From NCBI GenBank assembly GCA_016859345.1, contig CM029111.1, forward strand, positions 13,829,714 to 13,893,713: a DNA stretch of 64,000 nt. The letters run 5' to 3'. Numbering within the stretch: position 1 is the first letter of the stretch; each line of letters begins with the position of its first letter. Made by a program: the position numbers and the translations under genes. This document shows, piece by piece, positions 1 to 12,333 of this stretch. The notes under the pieces are model-generated. The model worked only from the letters and a program-made list of their open reading frames with translations. It made no database searches and was not told where the DNA came from. This DNA is from Istiophorus platypterus. Taxonomy: Eukaryota > Chordata > Actinopteri > Istiophoriformes > Istiophoridae.

Positions 1-2027
1 TATGAGATTAGTAGTAGAGACTCCTATCCTTACTACCGAGAAAGACAAGGGAATAGAAGGTGGAGAGACAAACACACTGATGATGATGATGATGATGAAA
101 GTGAGAGAAATTACAGGGTCAAGAGGACAATGAGCAAATGTAGGCATTGGCACGAAACCATAGATGAAGGGTTAAACTCAGGGGATGAGCAGGAGGTGGA
201 GAGGAGCGTAGAGCGGCCCCCTCGAAGAGCCCCACAGCGTAGCCAAAGCCTCAGAAGCAGGAGGGCTTCAACCAGGAATAGGTCAAGGCACGCGGCAGCA
301 GGTAACACCCAGAACCGCAGCCAACTCCAATCTGCAGTGGGAAAGCATCCAAAGCTGTGCTTCCTATCCATGTGCATCTGCTCCTCTCATTTTCCCTCAA
401 TCATCGTCTAATCTGGACAAAAGGGGTCTTTAGTGTTGATTTGGGTTCTCTTACTGAGATCGGATGTTTTCCTTATTTCATATCTATGATAACATTTTAA
501 AATATTCTCCAGTGTGTACTTTCATTCTCATCTTCATCTTCATGATCAATCTTTCAGTCTTTTTGTAGTGGGAGAATAAATATGGAGTCTTTCTCAGCCC
601 CTAGGAACATGCCCTTATAGGCTGCATCATCTTCTGAGTGTGATTCAAATGTCAGTCTTTGTGTCTTTCAGCCTTTGTTTCATCTTCTGATAATGTTTGA
701 TATTATTTCACTACCTGTGTGCTCTTCGTCATCATGTTCACTACATTGCCTTTGAATTTTCCCCAGTTTATTTCTAACACTGTGAAACCCGTCCCACTTT
801 AGGAGTGTCACAGCAACCACAGCCAGGTGAGGCAAGTCTGGATCTTGGGGAGTTGCAGCAGGTCCTACAAGATGAAGAACTAGCCCGTAAGCTGCAGGAT
901 GAAGAGGAAAGGCTGTCGAGGAGGGTAAGTGATCCCCGAGTTTATCATGACACACTATGATTTCAAGGAGGAACGATCAGCCTCTCTTTCATTCCTTTTC
1001 TTTTTTTCATTTACTGTCTTGTTCTCACAGAACTCCCAGCCCCCTCCATGTAGTCCTTACCCAGAGGGAGACTTCAGAGCAGCACAAGTGGCGCAGGATG
1101 AGGTACGATGACGAACCGACATGTCAGTACCCATGTATCTCATGTTTAACACCCACACGTGGGATGACGCTTTGAAGTGTTTTTTGGTTTTGTTTTTTTT
1201 CTTTGCGTTAGGAAATTGCACGTTTTATGCAGAAGCAGGAGATGAGGTCAAAGCGTAGATCTCGAGAGCTGGAAGGGCCGGCGTCGTGGCGCGAGCACAG
1301 AGCAATGATCAGTCACCATGACAGACGAACTGCGAGAGAGAGACCGGTAAATCTGTCCCAGAGACTAGTTTCACATGTGAAGTGCCCCTGATTTCTTGCA
1401 ATTGCCTTTCTATAGTCTTTGTTAGAAATGGGTGTTTTTATCAGCAACATGTTTAAAAGACACTGATGAAATTAGTTGGACTCTTTTGTGCACTGCCTCA
1501 GGGCCAACGAGAGAGACTCGACTCAGAAGGCCTTCCGTCCCCCACTGAGGACTGCTTCCCAGAGAACCAGCCACCCAGTCCTATCTCCACTTTACCGTAA
1601 TTGTCTCTACATGAATCTCTCGCTCTCGCTCTCGCTCTCTCTCTAATATACAATACTATGCAGTCTACTATATGCTGACGTACAACTGCTGCATTTACAG
1701 ACAAGCCCAGCAGATCAGAAACATTGCAGAGGAGCTGGACCCAACCTTCCAGGCCCGGAGGCAAGACACAGGGAGCCTCCGCGTGGGACAAACAGGTACC
1801 GCAAACAGGATCAGTGGCACCTAAAATTAAACCGTTAAAACAGTGGCTTGATATTCGTTACCTTTTCCTCCATTATGGCTCTAGCCCCTCCATCACTTCC
1901 CATTCCGCATACAGTTTCACGCGACTTCCTTGAAGAGCCTACTTTCATCCCACCCACAAAGCGGCAAACAGAAAAATCAGGACGTACCAAACCAAAAGAG
2001 AAGAAGGAAAACTGCAAGCAACAATGA
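1..2027 (+). CDS. ccdc50: CCDC50 (Ymer), 3' part of gene, seven exons
   Basis: Partial gene; the 5' end lies left of the window. Exons in frame: 1-301, 803-924, 1031-1102, 1212-1346, 1502-1596, 1701-1795, 1885-2027 (stop TGA 2025-2027), all with GT-AG borders and matching phases, giving 320 visible residues. The first exon is Arg/Ser-rich with an Asp run (GAT repeat) and resembles the long, alternatively used exon of mammalian CCDC50. Residues 123-135 (LQDEELARKLQDE) and about 163-175 (QDEEIARFMQKQE) fit the motif-interacting-with-ubiquitin (MIU) pattern. The C-terminus is basic, with PPTKRQTEKSGR followed by a Lys-rich end, as in the family. In mammals this cytosolic adaptor is Tyr-phosphorylated, binds Lys63-linked ubiquitin, slows EGFR down-regulation and modulates NF-kB; that role is family knowledge. 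It is convergent with tnfrsf9 on the opposite strand. Confidence 0.9.
1615..1644. repeat. (CTCTCG)n-type simple repeat
   Basis: Short CT/CG repeat in the ccdc50 intron before the exon at 1701. Confidence 0.85.
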
Positions 2028-3540
2028 TGTCCAGCACAGTGTCCTGTTGGAGGGAAAATATAGTTTATAACACTAAATGTCAGTTCAGCTAATTAGTTCT
2101 CTTTACTTATTACTTTTAGGTTGAATATTACAGCCACCCCATTAGCACTTTAGACCTGTGGAACAAACAGAAACAAGTGAGAGAACTTGTATGTTAGATT
2201 ATTTCTTGATTAAGTGAATAATGAAAACACTTTGGACTCATGCCTTTTTATAATTTTCAAAGGGAAAACTGCGGTTTATCCAACTATCAGTCTAATTCCT
2301 CAGTGTTGAGTGTTTAATTTAAACAGTATTCATTTTTATTATATTAGTAATTTTTATTTGTCTTTATTTAGCTAATCCGTATGTTGTCAGTATCCAAAAT
2401 GTTGTGTATGTTTATATTTGTTTAAACACCTGCAGGAATTTTTTTTTTAAATTATTATTTCTTTTTAAATTGTAATTAAGATTTATTTCTACACCAAATA
2501 TACCGAGAGGAAATGACCAAGGTCTGATGATTGGATTCTTCCTTAGTATAAGTTTAGTGTTTTCTTAGTATAAGTTTAGTGTTGTCTCAATGTCTCAGTG
2601 TTGAGTTGAGTACACTGCTTAAGATATGCAAGTATCTCCCCCACAATTCTGATGAAACCAACAAAAGACTTTACCAAGAAGAGAAAAAAAGGTTTTCTTT
2701 TGATTAAACCTTTTGATTAAGCTACCTTAACATCTGATGGGACTTCTGTCATCTTTACAGTGGCACAGTGACAATCAAATGGACTTATTTAATCGTTATT
2801 TTAACGGAAATCACATTTACTGAAAAAAAAATACTTTAGCTCTCCTTGTTTTATGTTAAAGGGCTTTGTAATATCCTAATGTAAGTATATCCAGCTCACG
2901 AGCATGGATGTTCAACCTTTGGGGTCAGTCCATATGTAACAAAATAATCTAAGCTCACAGGTTACTGGCTTTTTGCAGCTCTTAAGTGCATTTCAAGGTT
3001 CTACACATTTGATGCAAAAAGTCATCCTTGTACTGAGACAGGGCTCAGGTCTCCCCCCATATATGACTGCTTGCCATCATGTGACTGAATTTCCGCACTT
3101 AGGTCACATGATGACCCCTGAGACAGCTCCACTCACTGAGTGAGGACTTTGAGATGCATTTGAAAGCTCCAAAAGTGTAAGTGGACTTTTTAGGGTAATA
3201 TGATTTGGTAAAATGTATAGCTCATGTTTCTGTATTTTTTCCTCAGTGGGTTCTTATCAGTCAGGAAACAGTAAACATTATTAACATTATTAACAGCGTA
3301 TTATTATATGACACAGGAAATCTGCTCCAAGATCTTATTTTTTTTTATTTTTTTTTAAACCGTCCTGTAGTCCAATTATTTGTTTGCTTGTTTTTTGTAT
3401 AGAGATATTATTCACACATTTAAAACACTTTTTTCTTTTCTTTTCTTCTTTTTTTTTTTTACACAAATGAAATTCACCACTGTTCAGGTGGACAATAATG
3501 AATGCAACTGTTCTGTTTAAAAGTGCGAAAAATAAAAAAA
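2028..3540 (+). other. Probable 3'UTR of ccdc50 and adjoining AT-rich DNA
   Basis: No coding exon is seen. The stretch is AT-rich. A short direct duplication of about 21 bp containing CTTAGTATAAGTTTAGTG occurs twice at about 2543-2583. A + strand AATAAA at 3531-3536 is the best poly(A) candidate, which would give a 3'UTR of about 1.5 kb. That length is inferred, not shown. Confidence 0.4.
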
Positions 3541-5633
3541 ACTATTTGAAAAATATATTTTAATTGGTTGTATTAAAAATGTTACAAAAGTCATGTAAAA
3601 GAGGTAATGTAGTACAGTGTAGTCCAACGCTCTTGGACAGTTCTCAAGAGGCACATTATCACCTAAAAAATATGATACAGCAGTAAAATACATTAACATT
3701 TCAAACCAACTGGGAGTGAGTAACATCAAACAGGTAATAGCTGAATAGGTGAAATAAAGTGCCACAGTTCTTATGACGATTTTGCTTCATGACTTACATG
3801 AGACTATACTGTGATGACTCCTCTCAGTGCAGCGCCTGTGAACTTTGTGGTCTTCTACCAGATATTGGTTTGCTTCAAAGTATGACTCAGCCATAGTCAC
3901 TGATACATTACTATAGTCGTGGGATAGCATTTTCTCTTTAAGCCCACATGATTTATTTCTCAAATTTTCCAAAGACATATTCGCCTGCTACAGTTATGAT
4001 AAATGTTTAAAAAAAAAAAAAAAAATTCCACTCAGTATAATCTCGCTGCCCACTCCACTTTTCTAAAAGTTAAACAAAAGCAAAAGGGCATACAGTACTG
4101 GTTAGAGTCAGGTGGGGGGTTTCCACATGACCCTCGAGTCTTATTCAGATAGCTGCGTGCCTCTTTAGTATTCCAAATATGTATCACATTTTTCCTGAGG
4201 ATTTCCTGCATGACACACTTCACTGGAATCTCATTAATCTTACCACATCTGATGCCTCATCTCTACACATAAAGAAACTTTTGGGATATCCACAGTGTTG
4301 CCAAACTCTTGCTCAAGAGGCAAGTCTCAGCTTGCTAAATCAGTGCTGTTGACCCTCAACGTAATCTTTGTCTCATTTTTTAAAAAAAAAGGGAAGAACA
4401 CAAACACAATATATAGTCGTTTTTAGTGATATACTTTAGTCTTCATGGTGTGGTAGGATTACCTATTTACAAAAAGGGAAACTCCCTTTACTGGACTTTT
4501 TTGACACCAGTGAAGCAATAGCAGGAAAGTCCATATACTTCCTTTTCATTTACATGGACTACAGACCATGCTGTCGTCCTTGTGATTGGTTAACACTACA
4601 CAAGGCTATTATCTTACTATTTTCACAATTTATCAAACAAAGCAGAAAAATTTAATGAATAAATCCAGACACATAAAAAGTAACAAGCCGCCCCTTGATT
4701 AGATAATGTATAACCACATAAAAAAAAGGGTTGACACAATATTGTTCCTCTTTGGCACCTGGAACACAACTTGGTTTTAAATGTACAAAATCAGCAGTGA
4801 ACAGTGGGTAACTAGGTGAGTTCTATCAAACTAAACCTCTGTCTTGGGAGGAATGTGTAGGCCCAGCATCAGGCATCATCAAAGCCCATCTGTTGTCAGA
4901 GTTGTTTTACACAGAGCCAAACGCCCACCTGTGCCTTACACACAGCAAACCTCAGCAGCTGCACCACTCAGACGGATGAGTGTCAGAGTGGCGACATTCA
5001 TTCACTCTAATTTAAATGCCTCACACACGGTCCATTGTCACAAGTCCAACTATCTTGATTGAGAATAGTTTAAAAGTGGTCAAAAAGTGAAAAAACAAAA
5101 AAAAGTTGTTTCCTCTGGTATCAGAAGGCTTTGATATTTACTATGAAGCTCATTGTTCTAGTATTATCTGGTTCCAAACTCAGTGTAATGATTTAAAACC
5201 TTCCCCTAAACTACTTTATCTTTCAAGCTTAACTGAAAGGGGAGACAGGGCAGCCTCACTGTCTGCTAAGATTTATACAATGAATAGACTGTCAGGACAC
5301 ATTGTTTTTTTTTCCTCTCTCAGAATTCCCCTTCCTCCCATGTTCACATTTACTGCATCATCAACAAATCACTATAATTGCATTCTGGTGTAATTTATAG
5401 AGCAAACTTTAACCTGACCTACGGAGAGTTTTTCACAACAGCTAAGGTTATTTGGATAGAGGAAAAGACGTGGTCTGTGAAACACAGGCGTACACAGTTT
5501 TCTGTTTGTTTACATTTGAAACAGAGCAGGGTCAGTATCCCAGAGAAGGATCCCAACTCACTCTTGATCTAAATTCTGAAAAAACTTTAACAAGTATTTC
5601 CGTTTGGCTTTTTCTTGACTTGTCCCCTTCCAT
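3541..5633 (-). other. Interval between convergent ccdc50 and tnfrsf9; probable tnfrsf9 3'UTR
   Basis: No exon with family similarity is seen on either strand. The part next to 5633 is expected to be the tnfrsf9 3'UTR. A - strand AATAAA (TTTATT at 3952-3957) is one possible end. A palindromic kappa-B-like GGGAAACTCCC lies at 4476-4486. Poly(A)/poly(T) runs occur near 4009-4025. Open frames here are short and resemble no family I recognise. Confidence 0.35.
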
Positions 5634-7870
5634 TCATGCAATGAGCTGGTCTGAGGAGTTCTTGGAGTCCAGTGACTCGGAGCTGCTGCCTTGCTCTTGC
5701 TGGGCCTCATGAAAACTGCACTCTATTGCCATTAATGTCCTGGGATCATCTAGAGAAGGAAAAAAATAAAAAGAGAGGCAAATAAAACATTGTAATCAGT
5801 ATCATTCAGGTAACATGCTCAGAATCATTTCTTCATAATCTATAAGGAAGTACAACAGTATTTACCTGTAGGAGTTCGAATTATAGGTGTTTTTATGATT
5901 GGCTTTTTTGACTTCCTTCTCTTCTTGAGAGCTTTCATGACCACAGCAAGGATGAGGATGACAATGATGGAAGAGGTTGACAGAACTGTGGAGATGGTCA
6001 AAATCAAGACCTGCAACCCTGACTGTCCATTGGTACCTGATAAAAAAACAGCAAGGAATAATAGCTGGCTTTAAACATATGAAAATAAAAAGTTAAAACA
6101 CAACTACACTAGGATAACAGAATCTAGCCCTCACCGATGTGCTTGTGTGATGGACTAACTGAAATTTTAGCACATGTATTGTCAGTAACTTCGTTTCCAT
6201 TGGCCACAATATATTGGTCTGGATCGGGACACCTTGGAAAACAAAACAAAACAAACACAAAAAAGAATCATGACACAAGAATTACAATGATTTTTCTAGG
6301 CTTCCATTAAATGTCAGTCAGTAAAAGAACAGCAGCAATAGAGCAGGTTTTTATCTCACTTGGTTTTCCAGGGTTTACACATCTGTTGAGGTTTGTCATT
6401 GAAGGTTCCCTCTGGACATTTTCTGCAGGAGCCTGCGCAGACAGACATACATTTGACTTGCCAATCATTGTAACCAGTAAAATGTGTGTGTTCCAAGGTC
6501 ATGTGCTTGTTCGTGGCTTTACTTACGATCCTTTGTTGGTTCATAGCCTTTGCTGCATTTCTTAACACAGAAGGAGCAGTCACTGTCGCCGCAGATGAGT
6601 CCCTCTATACACCCACACTCTGTGTTACTTGTGGCCGTGCAGTTTTTCACATTGTACTGAGCACCTAAACATACAAAGAGATGGAAAGGGGAGGTCTTTA
6701 ACCTGGTAATTTACAAGATATTATATTGGATGCTCAGGTTGTACACTACTGAGGAAATGTCTTTGTGACTGCCAGGATACACCAACATACCCACACACTG
6801 TCTACACGAGGAACACCTGTTGTTTTTAGCTTTAAGTGTAAATGTCCCCGGCTCACAAGGGGTGCAAAGCTCTTTTGGCTTTGGACCACAGGATTTTACC
6901 AGACGGTTTCCTGTAAACACACACAAACAAAAACACACTTATGAAACACAGAACAGATACCAATGACCATACTGAAATGCCATCAGATTAGCTGACATCC
7001 ATATCAGTGAGATTACTCCCTGGTCTTTATGCAAAAGGCAATCTGACTTTCCCCCTCAAAGCTTGCAGTTGCATTGCAGCACAGGAAAGCTTTAAGAAGC
7101 CTGCTGTTGAGCACAGAAATCATTTGGGAGAAACAGCTCTAACAACGTACAGTTATTAAAACTGTATTGTTGTGGAATTTTAATGACACGTACAAGTATT
7201 ATATTCATAGCACCAACTAATCTGAATTATCCCTTGCATTGTCCCCGCCTTCTCTGTTGTGGTATTAGGTGAAAAACCACCGAAACTATATTGGGTTGAA
7301 TGCAACCACCACAGAGGAACTGCTCAAAGACTGGAATTAAATTTCCCTAAAGATAAATGCTCACATGACTTGGAAAGTATTTTGCATGTATTAGATAATA
7401 CATGGAATAATTTAAACCACTTAGGTCTCTAGTTGCAGGAAAAATACTGTTGATAATATTATTCTAACAGCTGTGTTATGAGGAAAGGGAGCAGAAGGGA
7501 TCTTTCTCCTTTCCTACAGGAATAAATACTGTGAGTATACAGTGTTTTATTAAAAACAGTGTTGTTGGTATTTTGATATTTGTAAACTATTTAGCCTACT
7601 ATGTATGTGTATATGTATATGTATATTGGTCTGCAGAGCCTTTTTAAAAATGTTATTTTGAACTAACAACAGCACATCTCATCACATCAAATACATCAAG
7701 AAATGTTATGGTCATTCTCTCCTCTATCATTTACCTGGATGACAGGCTTCACAGCAAACGTTGGTTCCGTTTGGGGTCCATGACCTGCAGCCTGTGTTAG
7801 AGTGTTCAAAGATGCACAAGCAGCCCTGCACGAGCAGGGAGAGACCCATGGTCCACAGGATCACAGCCAT
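5634..7870 (-). CDS. tnfrsf9: TNF receptor superfamily member 9 (CD137/4-1BB)
   Basis: Seven coding exons on the - strand: 7735-7870, 6791-6910, 6527-6664, 6360-6432, 6135-6232, 5866-6036, 5634-5749 (852 nt, 283 aa). The ATG at 7868-7870 starts a hydrophobic signal peptide (residues 1 to about 17). Cysteine-rich domains follow, with CEACHPGNRLVKSC, CRQCVG, CSFCVKKC and the signature CPEGTFND..MCKPW, whose order and spacing match 4-1BB better than OX40 or GITR. Possible N-glycosylation sites are NGT (34-36) and NCT (93-95). A transmembrane helix spans about 196-222, then a basic stop-transfer ALKKRRKSKK. The cytoplasmic tail has AQQE, fitting the TRAF2-binding pattern (P/S/A/T)x(Q/E)E. The family gives co-stimulation to activated T and NK cells through TRAF1/2 and NF-kB; this is family knowledge. 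The extracellular stalk is very short compared with mammals. Confidence 0.9.
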
Positions 7871-8170
7871 GTTGTTGGCAGCTCTCCCAGCCTTGTGGTT
7901 AAGGATCAGCTACCTCAGGGAGGAGAGGTAATCCAGTCAAAGAATTACCCCAGGTATTTTCTTCTTCTTCTTTTTCTTCTTCTTCTTCTTCTTCTTCTTC
8001 TTCTTCTTCTTCTTCTTCTTCTTTTGTTTCTATAAATCTGTAGATTTAGTCCAAAATACAGTAAAGTTCTTAACTTTCCCCTTCAGTCTGTCTGGGTGTA
8101 ATATTCTGTTCTGTACACTGTGCAATCAGACATTTAACTAAACCAGAGTCAGCAGCATATTTATACTCAG
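7871..8170 (-). promoter_or_regulatory. Putative tnfrsf9 core promoter and 5'UTR with TATA box
   Basis: A TATAAATA motif on the - strand (TATTTATA at 8158-8165) lies about 290 bp before the tnfrsf9 ATG and points toward the gene. This would put transcription start near 8130 and give a leader of about 260 nt, which would contain the GAA-repeat tract at 7961-8024. A spliced leader cannot be excluded. The assignment rests on motif and position only. Confidence 0.4.
7961..8024. repeat. (TTC)n/(GAA)n triplet microsatellite
   Basis: About 20 near-perfect TTC units on +, GAA on the tnfrsf9 sense strand, with one early interruption. It sits about 90-155 bp upstream of the tnfrsf9 start codon, probably in its leader or proximal promoter. 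Confidence 0.95.
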
Positions 8171-8977
8171 GGTTTTTTTTCCTTGAGGGAAGGCGTGTCA
8201 ATATGAAAGAGAGAAAGAGAGCAAGAGACAGAGACCGAGAAAACATCTAGCAATCAGGTTGTAATATTCTGCTTTCTTCTCTGATATTCTGCTATTCTTT
8301 TTATTTCTCTCCCTCTTAGTATTGAAACAGAACTTTTGAGGACTGCTTTTTTTTTATTTTACTTTAATCAGATTGTGATTACCACTTCAAGTATACTCTG
8401 TTCATTTAAATGACAGCTACTCAGAAAGATAAGCAATCTCCCAGAGTGACTTTTACTCAGAAGTGCAGCAATGAAAGATGCCACAATAATACATTTATTT
8501 AAAGCTTTAAAAAGGTCTCGCTGCTGAAATGCTTTACTTATTCCAACTTGTCCAGATTAAGGTATTAAAAACACAGTGCCCAGTTCTACCCCTTACTCAC
8601 TATTACCTGAAAAATGACAGTTCCAGCCACAACTCCTAGGTGCAGCAGAGGCAAGCTGTAATGCCACAAATGGGTGTGAATTAAGTCCTTATAAATATCG
8701 TTGCTGTACTGCAACTTTTGTTCTTTTTGAGCGCCTTGAAAAGTCAATAATTGTACAGTTTAGTCATGCAAATCACTGATTAAGCATTGTACTAAACTAC
8801 TTTTACACTCCTTAACAGTGGCCATATGTAACTAAATGACTGTTAAAGAAGTTTCTGAAAAGTTTTTTTTGTTTTAAGTTTTACATATTGTCCCTTAGCA
8901 AAGTTTAGGTAAAGTGACTGTAGTTTTACCTGTAAATTTCCCAGCCTTGTTGATGTATAAAATTCTGCGTAGTAGGA

Positions 8978-8987
8978 GGGACTTTCC
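8978..8987 (+). promoter_or_regulatory. kappa-B-like site upstream of tnfrsf9
   Basis: The 10-mer GGGACTTTCC is an exact canonical NF-kB binding sequence. It lies about 1.1 kb upstream of the tnfrsf9 ATG and about 0.8 kb upstream of the TATA box. 4-1BB transcription is known to be activation- and NF-kB-inducible in mammals, so the position is sensible, but a single 10-mer can occur by chance. Confidence 0.35.
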
Positions 8988-10690
8988 TGCTTGTCTGAAA
9001 AATTGTTATTACTTCAGGGTTTGACTCAAAAAATACAGTAAATACAGCAGAAAAGTGATAGTAATGTTATCATTGTTGAGTCCATGATCACTCTCAGGTC
9101 ATGAGGATGGATGCTGATGGATTACGTTAGAAGGGTTAAAAGGTTTTGCCACTTTGAACTAGTCACATGTCGCACTTTTGATGTCCTGTGACAGAAACCC
9201 CTGGGACCAAGACCAAAAGTTGTGAAACTGAAATAAAAAATTGCAGAATGATTGTCTTAGGTTCTCATTATCGTTTATCTTTTGAGTACATCCAGCTAAA
9301 GGGTCATTTGTTTGTCTTTTCCTAAAACTTCATCCTATTCCTCTGAAAGGGGAACTACTGTTTCCCTTACTGTAAATGCTTGACAGAGAGAGGTATTTGC
9401 TGACTAATGATGAGACAGAAGATGATACAGTCATTGTAATTGTCCATCTCTTAAATATTGCTAATGACTAAGCTTGTGTCAAAATTTAGAACGTAAAAAA
9501 AGAGACCTATCATTACCAGAAAATCCGCACACTCATGATGTATCGCGGTCATATGGGACTGACATTTGGCCAGTCTTGCCTTTGACATTCTTACCCCACC
9601 ATAGCTCGCCTACTATAGAAGAGACAATGCACACTGAGAGGACTGTGATGTCAGAAATGTGCACCTCATCTGCCCACACATCCTTGACCAAAAAAACACC
9701 TCCCACACTTACCCTTAAACCTCCCTCCTTAAAAATTTCAGTTTTAAAGTAATCCCTTTAGCTCAATTAACATAGGGCATGGGAAATACTTCTTAGTCGT
9801 TGGGTAAGTACTGTAGTGATGATATTCATCCTTCTGGTAAAAGAGAGAGCGTGTGTTTTCTTTTATTTGCATGTGGGCTGGCATGAGCCTGAGCAGGAGT
9901 CAAACTGCAACTATGTCAGTTGTGACAGAAGTCAACCCAAATCTAGGTGTACATGATCTCACAATGCTCTATATTACGAACAGTGTGTCGGCAGTCGCTC
10001 CCTGGGGTAGTTTATTAAGTGTGGAGGGGTTTTTTTTGTTGTTTTTTTTTTAGTTTGCCTCAACAGGCGCAGGGTTTCGTTATTTGACGTCACTTCCTTC
10101 CTGAACTAACATCTGATGAAGTGTCACGTTTATGCAGGCATGTGGGGCATATTTTCAGTGACGTCTGCGGTTGGTGGGCTCCACAAGGGTCTTTATGGGT
10201 AAAAAACTGCATCTGTTGAGTAATGTCAGCCCACTTGGAAAGTACATGCAACACTGGTGCTCGGAAGTTCCACTTAGACACGTTAGCTGTGAGGTGTAAA
10301 AGGCAATGAACTGCAGCTGACATTCTTAGTGATGTTATGATATTTTACTATTCTCAGATATAATTTTGATTGTTCTGAAACCTGTGAGAACATGACCAAT
10401 TTACTTGAATGACTTCTAAAGGGTCTTGGAATGACCACTTGATTCCATGGGTCAAAAAATTTATACGCTTATGCCCAATTACATCACGTAATTCATGAAT
10501 GTAGTAATTTTCAAAATACATTTTATTTATAAAACTTTAATTTCAGTCGGGTAAGTAGGAGTTAATGAGACACCTAAGGCCTCCATCTAGTGGCCCTGCT
10601 AAAAAAAAGAGAAAAGTATAATTTAGGGTGAGACATGGTAGTTAATAAAAAATACAGGCAATTTTCATGGAAAATGCAAACAAAATTTTG
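8988..10690. other. Intergenic stretch between tnfrsf9 and the dvl1 3' end
   Basis: No gene is recognised. The sequence is AT-rich with no strong microsatellite. An unsupported + strand frame at 9474-9752 has no recognisable domain. It probably contains the distal upstream region of tnfrsf9. Confidence 0.4.
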
Positions 10691-10841
10691 AACATATATA
10701 TTTTTATTCATATATATAATAAATTTCTATGTACAATTTATTCTTCTTTTGTAAAGAAACAAAATTAAAGAGAAAGCTTTGATTGCAAACAGTGTTTCAT
10801 ACTAAAGGGAGGGAGAGACAAAATGGAAAAGTGCTCATAAA

Positions 10842-10880
<39 letters not shown>

Positions 10881-12333
10881 TCTGTGTGCGTGTGCATGCG
10901 TGCGTCTGTGTGTCTGTTTGTATTTGTGTGTTATTTCCCTTGTGTAACTATAATTTAGGTAGATACAACAGGGGTTTGCCATTGTTTAGTAAGGAAATCA
11001 GAATCTGAAGGCCAGGATTCCCCTTAAAGTCACTTTGAGTTATAAAATGAGAAGTGTCTGATGATAATCATGAAGAGTTTTACGTCACAGACAGCTTCCA
11101 AATATCCACCGCACAATGTGAGGCTTTGGCTTTTATCTCACTGACTTTTATCGAAGCTCATACTCGCTACCAGTGAGAACAATAATGCTCTTGGCAAACC
11201 AGTGCTTATCGGGTATAGACCCTTTGAGTTTGCTTTCACTGCTGTGGTGGGTGTCCACTGTTTGCAATCCTGTTTGTCCCATCCTGTTTGTAAATTAATT
11301 TGCTCACTTAAAAGTGATTACACCAAAGTGTTAGGAGTGTCAGGGTTTAATCACTGACAGGAATAATGATACATTCGACGAAGCACAGCTAAGACAGTGG
11401 TCACTGGCCACTGATTCACAAAGGGCGATGTCTGATTGTCTGTCAGTCAGCCGAAGTAGACAAAGTATGACACCATTAATCCAATATGATCACATAAATA
11501 ACATCACAAAAATCATCCAGTGTACGGATTCTTCCTTTAGAACATTGGCAAGAGGTAAACCCTCCCCCAATTCATGGTAACACTTTAAACAAAATGTAAT
11601 AATAAAATTTTCTTTTCTTTAAAGCAGTTGAGACAGTCATGCATTATGCAGCCTAGTTAAACTATCGGCTGGCTACAGGGCCTCCCTTATGTAGTTGTAG
11701 AAATCCACAGTTCATGAACTGATCAAGGTTAATGTTTAGCAGTTGGCAGCTGAGAGCTTAAATAAGCCGGTGGCCGAGCTACAGCATGAAGGAAATGGGG
11801 CCAGAGGTTTGGTGTAATGAGCAAAATTTTTTATCAGTACACGGGGATATAAGTCAGGAGTTCCAGGCCCCAGATGAAAGTTCGTAAGTGAGGGCTGTAG
11901 GTGTCGGTCTGGGTCTGGGGGATTGAGATCCAGGCCCAGTCAGCTTAAAGGCCTTGCAGAACAGAAATGATCCTACGTAGAGTACACACTCCCCGGCGAG
12001 AGCGTTTGCATGGCAGCTTTAAAGAATAACCACACTGAATACCACTCACGTTTCACAAACTGTACACGTCACGTCAATACAAAAGAGGGTTTTCAGCCAC
12101 AGAGGACCCGTGTTTTTATGTGTGAGAGGACTCTCTCCCGTTGTGCTCTTGCTGCCAGTAATCCTTCGCATGGACGTCAGAGGGACAAAGAGATAGGAGG
12201 GGGTTCGGTAGAGGGCCAGTCGGTGTCTACATTCTGAACTTAGAGGCAAAAGATCGAGGGGAAAGAGGGAAGGGGTCGGGTGGATTGAGGGAGAACAGTT
12301 TTGTGCTCGATGAGTTTTAAAGGCACTGTCCTG
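10691..12333 (-). other. Probable long 3'UTR of dvl1
   Basis: Directly downstream of the dvl1 stop on the - strand. Two - strand AATAAA signals (TTTATT at 10737-10742 and 10703-10708) are good candidates for the transcript end, implying a 3'UTR of about 1.6 kb. A (TG)n microsatellite lies within it at 10846-10877. No other gene is seen. Confidence 0.45.
10846..10877. repeat. (TG)n microsatellite
   Basis: Near-perfect TG run followed by a degenerate TG/CG-rich stretch to about 10930, in the inferred dvl1 3'UTR. Confidence 0.95.

Noticed and set aside
4476..4486. Palindromic kappa-B-like site GGGAAACTCCC between ccdc50 and tnfrsf9
   Set aside because: It lies downstream of both convergent genes, so a promoter role is unlikely; recorded only within the interval description.
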